Position numbers and translations under genes: made by a program | Origin: AG25 sp035518815 | GTDB lineage: Bacteria > Gemmatimonadota > Gemmatimonadetes > Gemmatimonadales > GWC2-71-9 | Assembly: GCA_035518815.1 (NCBI GenBank) | Contig: DATIXG010000146.1 | Location: forward strand, 1-10,993 | DNA length: 10,993 nt | Reading direction: 5' to 3' | The notes under the pieces: generated by a model | Told to the model about the DNA's origin: nothing | The model's database searches: none | The model's input: the letters and a program-made list of their open reading frames with translations, nothing else | Shown: piece after piece, positions 6,321 through 10,993 of the stretch | Layout: the number at the start of each line of letters is the position of its first letter | How positions within the stretch are numbered: position 1 is the stretch's first letter

Positions 6321-7039
6321 CGCTAAGACGCTACGTTGTAAGTGTGCTCCGTTCGCTGGTCGCCGGTCTCTTGTGCCTTAGCGTCTTGGCGTCTCACAAC
6401 CGTCTCTCCGCCCAGGTCGGTTACCCTCCGGACCACTCGCCCTACAGCGACGTCGCGCGGGGGGTCAATGCAATCCTGAGCGCGGGCTATCTGACCGGCG
6501 ACCGGGGCGAGGTCCCGGTGGGACCGTCGGACGGGCCGATGATAACCCTGCGCTTCGAGCGGCCCCTCTCGCGCGTCATGGCCATCACGCTGGAAACGAG
6601 CTACGCCCAGACCACGCGCTATCTCGTTGACCCTGCGGACTCGGCGAAGTACCGCTACTCCCAGCTGGTCGATGAGCCCCTGTTTCTGCTCGACGTCGGC
6701 CTCATGCTCAGGCTCACCGGCGCCAAGGCGTGGCACCACTTCGCGCCCTACTTCGGGATGACCGGCGGCGCCGCGATCAGCGTCTCGCCGCCTCCCGACC
6801 CCAGCGGGTACGAGTTCAAAGCGCGACCCATGTTCGGCCCGAGTCTCGGGCTCCGCTGGTACTGGACGTCGGGGTTCTCGGTGCGGATCGACACGCGGGT
6901 CCGGTTCTGGCAGGTCAAGTATCCGCTCACCTTCAAGCAGCTGTCGCCCGACGGCACGCGGATTCTGGACCTGGACGCCGACGATACCGATTGGACGACG
7001 CATCCGGGCGTCACCGTCGGCCTGGGATGGACCTTCTAG
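6317..7039 (+). CDS. Putative outer-membrane beta-barrel protein 1
   Basis: The specific family was not recognised. The 240-residue product starts with a signal peptide: R4 and R5, a hydrophobic core about 7-25, and a likely cut around RLSAQ/V at 33-34. It then shows alternating hydrophobic and polar strands typical of a small outer-membrane barrel, such as AILSAGYLTGD (52-62), MITLRFERPL (75-84), MAITLETSYAQTTRYL (88-103), APYFGMTGGAAISVS (143-157), PSLGLRWYWTSGFSVRIDTR (175-194) and GVTVGLGWTF (231-240). It ends in the C-terminal aromatic (Phe240) recognised by the BAM machinery. Acidic, Pro-rich stretches (66-73, 157-166, 209-228) would be the loops. The start ATG overlaps the gpmI stop as ATGA, and GAGAGAGGG lies just upstream as ribosome site. 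The first 25 codons are framed by an inverted repeat. A hairpin follows 17 nt after the stop. Confidence 0.8.
   Translation: MTLRRYVVSVLRSLVAGLLCLSVLASHNRLSAQVGYPPDHSPYSDVARGVNAILSAGYLTGDRGEVPVGPSDGPMITLRFERPLSRVMAITLETSYAQTTRYLVDPADSAKYRYSQLVDEPLFLLDVGLMLRLTGAKAWHHFAPYFGMTGGAAISVSPPPDPSGYEFKARPMFGPSLGLRWYWTSGFSVRIDTRVRFWQVKYPLTFKQLSPDGTRILDLDADDTDWTTHPGVTVGLGWTF
6319..6393 (+). repeat. Inverted repeat of short tandem units at the gpmI/barrel-gene junction
   Basis: The left arm at 6319-6333 is two tandem octamers, GACGCTAA and GACGCTA(C). The right arm at 6379-6393 is their inverse, from TTAGCGTC and TTGGCGTC. Fifteen consecutive positions oppose each other with 14 Watson-Crick pairs and one T-G pair (6324/6388), across a 45-nt loop. 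The left arm contains the last two bases of the gpmI stop and the G of the next ATG. The loop plus right arm encode the hydrophobic core of the signal peptide. In mRNA the stem could hide the start region. Whether this is regulatory or the remains of a palindromic repeat is not decidable here. Confidence 0.7.
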
Positions 7040-7055
7040 CCGACGGTGTTGGTCG

Positions 7056-7080
7056 GGCGGGGCCGCGTCGCGGCCCCGCC
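7056..7080 (+). terminator. Very GC-rich perfect hairpin, terminator-like but without a T-run
   Basis: GGCGGGGCCGCG (7056-7067) is the exact complement of 7069-7080 around a single T. The stem is therefore up to 12 bp, in practice about 10 bp with a 5-nt loop. It sits 17 nt after the stop of barrel protein 1, in the 55-nt gap before the pterin-synthase homologue. It is followed by TTGGTGCTCT, not a T-run, so it may end or attenuate transcription, protect the 3' end of the gpmI transcript, or both. No clear promoter follows it. Confidence 0.5.
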
Positions 7081-7094
7081 TTGGTGCTCTAGAC

Positions 7095-7514
7095 ATGCCC
7101 ATCAGCTATCTCACGCGCGTCGTGGCTTTCACGGCCACGCATCGCGTCGCGCGCGCGGACTGGTCGCCCGAGCAGAATGCGCTAGAGTTCGGCGAGGCGG
7201 CGCGCGACCACGCCCACCGGTATGAGTGCCGGGTGACGGTGAAGGGCCCGCTCAATCCCGCGAGCGGGGGCGTCACGAGCCTCGCGACACTCGACGCCCT
7301 CCTGGCCGAGGAGATCACGGCGCGGCTGCATGAGCGGCACTTGAACGACGTCATCCCCGAATTCGCGCCCGGCCGGTGGCTCGCCACGGGCGAGGCGCTC
7401 GCGGTCTATGTGTGGAACCGGCTGGACGGACGGCTGCCGCTCGGCGTCGCGCTGCATGCCGTGCGCGTGCAGGAAGGACCCGACATCTACTCGGAGTATT
7501 TCGGCGAGCCATGA
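7095..7514 (+). CDS. 6-pyruvoyl-tetrahydropterin synthase / QueD-family homologue lacking the catalytic triad
   Basis: This 139-residue protein has the T-fold pattern of 6-pyruvoyl-tetrahydropterin synthase (PTPS) and of QueD, the 6-carboxytetrahydropterin synthase of queuosine synthesis. The zinc histidines are kept: H16 in FTATHRV and H39, H41 in ARDHAHRYECRVTVKG. The glutamates that hold the pterin region also seem kept, E100 in ATGEALAVYVW and E127 in RVQEG. The catalytic residues are not. The Cys of the usual FGxCAxxHGHNY is Ala35 in FGEAARDHAHRY. The Asp-His of the usual LDHxxLN is His79-Glu80 in LHERHLN. HGHNY has become HAHRY. Cys45 lies elsewhere and does not align with the nucleophile. 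The overall sequence, including NALEFG and the 'PxFA' segment, is closer to animal-type PTPS than to short QueD. Function is therefore open: a different pterin reaction, a binding role, or an inactive form. Its stop overlaps the CoA-binding gene as ATGA. Confidence 0.85.
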   Translation: MPISYLTRVVAFTATHRVARADWSPEQNALEFGEAARDHAHRYECRVTVKGPLNPASGGVTSLATLDALLAEEITARLHERHLNDVIPEFAPGRWLATGEALAVYVWNRLDGRLPLGVALHAVRVQEGPDIYSEYFGEP

Positions 7515-7933
7515 CGCCGGACGCCCTGCGCGCCGCGCTCGAGCAGGCGACGACGATCGCCGTCGTGGGCCTGTCGCCCGACCCCGGGCGCCCGAGTCAC
7601 GAGGTCGCGCGCTACCTGCAGGACGCCGGATACCGCATCATTCCTGTCAATCCGCACCACGCCGCGATTCTGGGCGAGCCAAGCTACCCCACGCTCGCCG
7701 CCGCCGCGCGGGACCATCGGATCGACGTGGTCGACGTGTTCAGGCGCAGCGAGTTCGCGGGAGCGATCGTCGATGAAGCGATCGCCGTGCATCCCCGGCT
7801 GATCTGGCTCCAGGTAGGTGTCGTGGATTTGGCGGCGGGCGCGCGGGCCGCCGCCGCCGGTATCCCCTGCGTCATGGACCGCTGTCTCATGGTGGAGCAT
7901 CGCGATCTGGAGGTCCGATCCGGGAATCGCTGA
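7511..7933 (+). CDS. CoA-binding domain protein (YccU type, CoA_binding_2)
   Basis: This is a stand-alone 140-residue Rossmann-fold protein of the CoA-binding family, related to the CoA-binding part of succinyl-CoA and acyl-CoA synthetases. The nucleotide loop is TIAVVGLSPDPGRPSHEVA (15-33). It is followed by YLQDAGYRIIPVNPHHAAIL (35-54) with the family's IPVNP motif, then IDVVDVFRR (71-79), IWLQVGVVD (98-106), and the C-terminal signature PCVMDRCLMVEHRDL (119-133). Length and motifs are normal for bacterial stand-alone members. Their physiological role is poorly defined; CoA or a nucleotide is the expected ligand. The ATG at 7511 overlaps the stop of the pterin-synthase homologue by 4 nt and gives the family N-terminus directly. 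The frame extends upstream to 7376, but that is shadow. The last codons overlap, or abut, the likely beginning of the next gene's signal peptide. Confidence 0.92.
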   Translation: MTPDALRAALEQATTIAVVGLSPDPGRPSHEVARYLQDAGYRIIPVNPHHAAILGEPSYPTLAAAARDHRIDVVDVFRRSEFAGAIVDEAIAVHPRLIWLQVGVVDLAAGARAAAAGIPCVMDRCLMVEHRDLEVRSGNR

Positions 7934-7965
7934 TCGCGCTTCTGGCGCTCGGAGCAGGGAGCGGC

Positions 7966-8757
7966 GTGATGCCGCTCGCGGCCCAACAGGGCGGCGAGGC
8001 GCACCTCGTGTTGTCGGCCTTTGCCGGCGTGCACGCGGGCAGGGACCTCTGGCAACTCCCCACCCAGCCGGTCATCGCGGTCCAGACGACGTCCAGTGGG
8101 CTGTTCCCGACCACGCAGCACGACACGCTCTCCCTCGGCCGCAGCCTGGCGTCGGGCATCATTGCCGGCGCGTCGGGCGCGTATTTCCCCAATGCCCACT
8201 TCGGGGTGGAGATTGAAATCGCCCTGATCACCGAGTCGCTCGAGAGTACCTGCAGTATCCGGCAGTCACAGCCGCCCGTGACCGACGACATCGACCCCGA
8301 GCTGTGCGCGAGTCTCCAGGGACAGTCGATCAGCAGCAGCGCGGTGAGCTTTTCGGCGGGGGTGGTGGGCCGGCTCGGAGCCGGGCGAGGCGTGCATCCG
8401 TACGCCCGCCTCGACGGAGGCGTGGTGGCCCGCACGCACAGCACGATCGAGATGATCGGCACCTACACGAGCCCGAGCGGTGACCTCGTCACGGCAACGC
8501 TCGTGTCCGACGACAATCCGTCCAACACCGGTCCGCACGTGACCGCGGCGCTCGGTCTCGCGTTCTCCCTCGGGCCGGGCTATCAGTTTCGGCTCGAGGG
8601 GCGCGACATCATGATGCGGCTCGACGCGGTGACGGGACCGGGCGACCCGAGCACGGGGACCCTCGTCCTCCCCCACAGCGCGCAGTTCTATCACGTCTTT
8701 GCGCTCACCGCGACCCTGGATGTCATCCTCGAGAGGGCGCGGAAGCGTCGCTATTGA
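7966..8757 (+). CDS. Putative outer-membrane beta-barrel protein 2 (start uncertain)
   Basis: The family was not recognised. The body has barrel-like strands: HLVLSAFAGVHAGRD (13-27), LASGIIAGASGAYFPN (61-76), FGVEIEIALITE (79-90), AVSFSAGVVGRLG (126-138), HPYARLDGGVVARTHS (144-159), VTAALGLAFSLGPGYQFRLE (192-211) and FYHVFALTATLDVIL (241-255), with an aromatic last residue (Tyr). C96 and C114 could form a disulphide in one loop. The first ordinary start is GTG 7966 (or ATG 7969), with AGGGAG at 7956-7961 as ribosome site. That start leaves MPLAAQ/QGG, only the end of a signal peptide. The open frame upstream encodes IRESLIALLALGAGSGV directly before it, completing a good signal peptide. CTG at 7930 would overlap the CoA-gene stop as CTGA, and GGAGG lies at 7909-7913. 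The stop overlaps the next ATG by one base. Confidence 0.75.
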   Translation: MMPLAAQQGGEAHLVLSAFAGVHAGRDLWQLPTQPVIAVQTTSSGLFPTTQHDTLSLGRSLASGIIAGASGAYFPNAHFGVEIEIALITESLESTCSIRQSQPPVTDDIDPELCASLQGQSISSSAVSFSAGVVGRLGAGRGVHPYARLDGGVVARTHSTIEMIGTYTSPSGDLVTATLVSDDNPSNTGPHVTAALGLAFSLGPGYQFRLEGRDIMMRLDAVTGPGDPSTGTLVLPHSAQFYHVFALTATLDVILERARKRRY

Positions 8758-9401
8758 TGCCCGTCACGCTCGGCGTCCTCAAGGACGTGTTGCTCATCTG
8801 TACGTCCGTCCTCTTCATCGTGGATCCGTTCGCGGCCGTGCCCAGCTTCCTGGCCATGACGCAGCGCGACTCGGCCGAGCAGCGACGGGGCATGGCCCGG
8901 CGCGGGGCGTGGACCTGCGCGGTCACGCTCACCGTGTTCGCCCTGGGCGGACGTCTCATCTTCACGCTGTTCGGGATCACGCTCGGGGCCTTCAAGATCG
9001 CGGGCGGCGTGCTGATCGGGCTCAACGCGCTCGAGATGGTGCAGGCGCGCCGCAGCGGGCAGCAGGAAACGCCGATCGAGCGCGCGGAAGGCACGTTGAA
9101 GGAGGACATCGGGATCATCCCGCTCGGGCTGCCGATGCTCGCCGGGCCCGGCGCCATTTCGACCGCGATGGTGCTGGCCGGGCAATCGCGCGCCGTGATC
9201 ACCTCGGTCGCCGTCTACGTCGCGATCGCCATCACCGCCTATATCTCCTATTTGACCCTGGCTGGAGCGACGCTCGTCGAGCGCCGGCTGGGTCAGACCG
9301 GCATGCGCATCCTGACCCGCTTGATGGGCCTCGTGCTGTGCGCGATCGCGGTGCAGTTCATTGTGGATGGGATCAAGATGACGGGGTTGGCAGGGTCCTG
9401 A
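8757..9401 (+). CDS. MarC-family integral membrane protein (UPF0056)
   Basis: This 214-residue inner-membrane protein of the MarC/NAAT family has about six hydrophobic segments: roughly 8-33, 51-71, 74-95, 119-142, 148-172 and 186-205. The family signatures are present: FIVDPFAAVPSFLAM (20-34), where most members have 'DPxGxxPxF'; GAFKIAGGVLIGLNALEM (77-94); and IPLGLPMLAGPGAISTAM (121-138). A charged cytoplasmic-type loop (97-116) separates the two halves, which look like an internal duplication, as known for this family. The biochemical role is not settled. Early annotation as a multiple-antibiotic resistance protein is not supported for E. coli MarC, and some archaeal members are reported to transport neutral amino acids. 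ATG 8757 overlaps the stop of barrel protein 2 by one base; TTG 8754 is an alternative. GGAAG lies 11 nt upstream. It is the last gene of the plus-strand series. Confidence 0.92.
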   Translation: MPVTLGVLKDVLLICTSVLFIVDPFAAVPSFLAMTQRDSAEQRRGMARRGAWTCAVTLTVFALGGRLIFTLFGITLGAFKIAGGVLIGLNALEMVQARRSGQQETPIERAEGTLKEDIGIIPLGLPMLAGPGAISTAMVLAGQSRAVITSVAVYVAIAITAYISYLTLAGATLVERRLGQTGMRILTRLMGLVLCAIAVQFIVDGIKMTGLAGS

Positions 9402-9411
9402 TGGTTCCAGC

Positions 9412-10974
9412 CTACATCCGTTTGTACTTCGGCCCGCTCCCTCCCTCACGCGGAGTCCAGCGCGGACCGAGAACATCCGTAGCCTTGCAGTCCACACAGT
9501 TCGGCGCGTTGACCCGAAGCCCACCGTCGACTCGCTCGTACACACCCGCCGGGCACACGTGCGCGTAGAACTCCGCAACCTCGGCCGGGATGTCGCGTCC
9601 CACGACCAGATGGGTCGGGATGGTGTCGCGCGTCGTGTTACCCGACTTGAACACGGCATCCACCTTGGAGAAGGTCAGACGGCCATCGGGGGCAACAACT
9701 GAGCCCGGGGTGCCCGGGGTTAGTTGGCGCTCCGCCTCCGCATCGGCGGGCATCTCGATCCTCCCGCCCGGAAACCGACCTCCCGTCAACGTCATCACGC
9801 CCGCCTTGATCGCCCCCGCAATGAACCCGTCCTTGAACGCGAGCCGCATGTTTCGCGTCCGGTACAGGTCGCGCATGATGAACGACCCGTCGACCGCCCG
9901 ATCGTACTCGGCGAGCCGCTCGGCCGTCGGCGCGCCCGCGGCGATCGCTGCGAAGATCGCGCGGGCCGCGAAGATCCCCGACTGCATCGCGTAGTGAATC
10001 CCCTTGAGCGACGGCACATCGACGAAGCCCGCCGAGTCGCCCAGGATCACCACCCCGTCACCCGAGCGGCGCGACGGGATCGAGTAGTAGCCGCCTTCGG
10101 GAATCGTTTTGGCGCCCCACTCCACCATCTCGCCATCCGCGAGCGTTCCCCGAAACAACGGGTGCCCCTTGATCTGTTGCAGCAGCTGATGTACGTCGAG
10201 CCCGGTATCCCGGTAGTCGAGGCCCACGACGAGTCCGAGCGCGACCACGTTCGGCTCGAGCGGATACATGAAGCTCCCGCCGAAGGCGTCGCGTGGCAGG
10301 GGCCAGCCGAGGGAATGGATCACGCGGTCGAGCGGGCGTTTGGTCTCCCAGATTTCCTTCACCCCGAGCGCAAAGATCTGCGGGTTTGCGGATGGGATCT
10401 TCTGCCGCTCGAGATATGCCTGCGACAGCATGCCTCGCGTTCCCTCGGCGAGCGCGGTCACCTTGGCGAGCAGGTCGTTCGGCGCAACGTAGCCCGGCGC
10501 CGGCTGGCCCGATCGGTCCAGTCCGGCTGCCGCCGTGCGCACCCCGGCGACACGCGAGCCTTCGGTGAGCAGCGCGGCTGCCGGGAACCCCGTGAAGACG
10601 TTGACGCCACGCGCTTCGGCCTGCGCCCCGAGCCAGCGCACGATCTCGCAGAGGGATGCCACGTAGTAGCCGCGATTGCGCATGGTAGGTGGCGTGGGCA
10701 GGTGCACCCGGCCGCCGGCGGTGAGGAGATAGACCGCCTCGTCTGCGACCGGGCCGCGAAACGGGAAGTCGCGGTCTGTGAGATCCGGAAACAGCTCGCG
10801 GAACGCGCGGGGATTCACCACGGCCCCTGAGAGCGAATGCTCGCCCAGCGCCGCGGCTTTCTCGAGCACCCCGATGCTCAACTCGGTCCCGGCGCGTTTT
10901 GCCAGGCCCGCGAGCTCGATGGCGCACGCGAGACCGGCGGGCCCCGCGCCGACAATGAGGACATCGAGCTCCAT
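9412..10974 (-). CDS. Electron-transfer flavoprotein:ubiquinone oxidoreductase homologue with a changed [4Fe-4S] motif
   Basis: This 520-residue enzyme of the ETF-QO family normally passes electrons from reduced electron-transfer flavoprotein through FAD and a [4Fe-4S] cluster to quinone at the inner membrane. The FAD site begins DVLIVGAGPAGLACAIEL (4-21), followed by GEHSLSGAVVNP (44-55). The family motifs AKVTALAEGTRGMLSQ (170-185), NPQIFALGVKEIWE (197-210), FGGSFMYPLE (231-240), VALGLVVGLDYRD (244-256) and GDSAGFVDVPSLKGIHYAM (312-330) are present. The C-terminal ferredoxin-like part holds CPAGVYE (C474) and NCVDCKATDV (C493, C496). The fourth ligand, normally Cys as in NCVHCKTCD, is Thr499. 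The tail WTPREGGSGP also differs from the usual 'KDPTQNINW' style. A Pro/Gly linker (419-425) separates the flavin and cluster parts. ATG 10974 begins the FAD motif at once. A longer start beyond the window cannot be excluded. No ETF subunit genes are adjacent in this window. Confidence 0.9.
   Translation of the reverse strand: MELDVLIVGAGPAGLACAIELAGLAKRAGTELSIGVLEKAAALGEHSLSGAVVNPRAFRELFPDLTDRDFPFRGPVADEAVYLLTAGGRVHLPTPPTMRNRGYYVASLCEIVRWLGAQAEARGVNVFTGFPAAALLTEGSRVAGVRTAAAGLDRSGQPAPGYVAPNDLLAKVTALAEGTRGMLSQAYLERQKIPSANPQIFALGVKEIWETKRPLDRVIHSLGWPLPRDAFGGSFMYPLEPNVVALGLVVGLDYRDTGLDVHQLLQQIKGHPLFRGTLADGEMVEWGAKTIPEGGYYSIPSRRSGDGVVILGDSAGFVDVPSLKGIHYAMQSGIFAARAIFAAIAAGAPTAERLAEYDRAVDGSFIMRDLYRTRNMRLAFKDGFIAGAIKAGVMTLTGGRFPGGRIEMPADAEAERQLTPGTPGSVVAPDGRLTFSKVDAVFKSGNTTRDTIPTHLVVGRDIPAEVAEFYAHVCPAGVYERVDGGLRVNAPNCVDCKATDVLGPRWTPREGGSGPKYKRM
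9703..9720 (-). repeat. Tandem 9-bp repeat in the ETF-QO linker codons
   Basis: Two exact copies of GCCCGGGGT (9703-9711 and 9712-9720, plus-strand reading) each hold the palindrome CCCGGG. They are flanked by the inverted pentamers CAACT (9696-9700) and AGTTG (9722-9726). On the coding strand they give the linker LTPGTPGS. This is probably a small slippage duplication in a tolerant linker. Confidence 0.6.
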
Positions 10975-10993
10975 CCGATCGCCCGCGCCGGGA

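Noticed and set aside
7774..7933. Frameshift joining the CoA-binding protein and barrel protein 2
   Set aside because: The CoA-binding protein ends normally just after DRCLMVEHRDL and the next frame starts a signal-peptide-like stretch, so two genes with an unusual start explain the region better than one broken gene.
8699..9659. Long frames overlapping the MarC gene on both strands (289 codons plus, 302 codons minus)
   Set aside because: The MarC frame shows the family's membrane signatures. The others are Arg/Asp/His-rich shadows.
1..10993. tRNA, rRNA, riboswitch, IS element or phage genes
   Set aside because: The sequence is almost continuously coding. The only gaps are short (34, 98, 8, 10, 55 and 10 bp), and none contains a recognisable RNA gene or terminal inverted repeats of a transposon.

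Overview
This is a high-GC bacterial window, almost entirely coding, that looks like a chromosomal segment of core metabolism with a few odd accessory proteins. No phage, plasmid, IS, CRISPR, rRNA or tRNA signal was seen. The best guess for the source is a Gram-negative soil or environmental bacterium. Two products look like small outer-membrane barrels, and exported products have signal peptides ending in AQ. The phylum Gemmatimonadota fits the style of these proteins, but that is inference and not proven by any single marker.

Left half (1-4738), all minus strand. Read in transcription order from 4738 leftwards: an exported protein with three SH3-like segments; a 117-residue helical protein overlapping it by ATGA; guaB (IMP dehydrogenase) 8 nt further on; then, after a 98-nt gap with a good sigma70-type promoter, a CAT-family amino-acid permease; and finally a DHH-family phosphoesterase (NrnA type) that runs off the left edge.

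Middle and right (4749-9401), all plus strand. gpmI (cofactor-independent phosphoglycerate mutase) starts only 10 bp from the divergent SH3 gene. It is followed by a tightly packed series: outer-membrane protein 1 (ATGA overlap), a 55-nt gap with a very stable hairpin, a 6-pyruvoyl-tetrahydropterin-synthase homologue, a CoA-binding protein (ATGA overlap), outer-membrane protein 2, and a MarC-family membrane protein (1-nt overlap). At the right end an electron-transfer-flavoprotein:ubiquinone oxidoreductase homologue lies on the minus strand, convergent with the MarC gene at 10 bp.

The most unusual points are as follows. (1) A 63-nt near-perfect palindrome built of G4 and C4-5 runs lies in frame inside gpmI and adds about 18 residues before the conserved GRYYAMDRDKRW block. 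(2) A second inverted array of short tandem units, made of 8-mers, sits on the gpmI stop and start junction and frames the signal-peptide codons of outer-membrane protein 1. (3) The pterin-synthase homologue keeps its zinc histidines but has lost all three catalytic-triad residues. (4) The ETF-QO homologue has Thr in place of the fourth Cys of its [4Fe-4S] motif. (5) Outer-membrane protein 2 seems to have its signal peptide encoded upstream of its first normal start codon.
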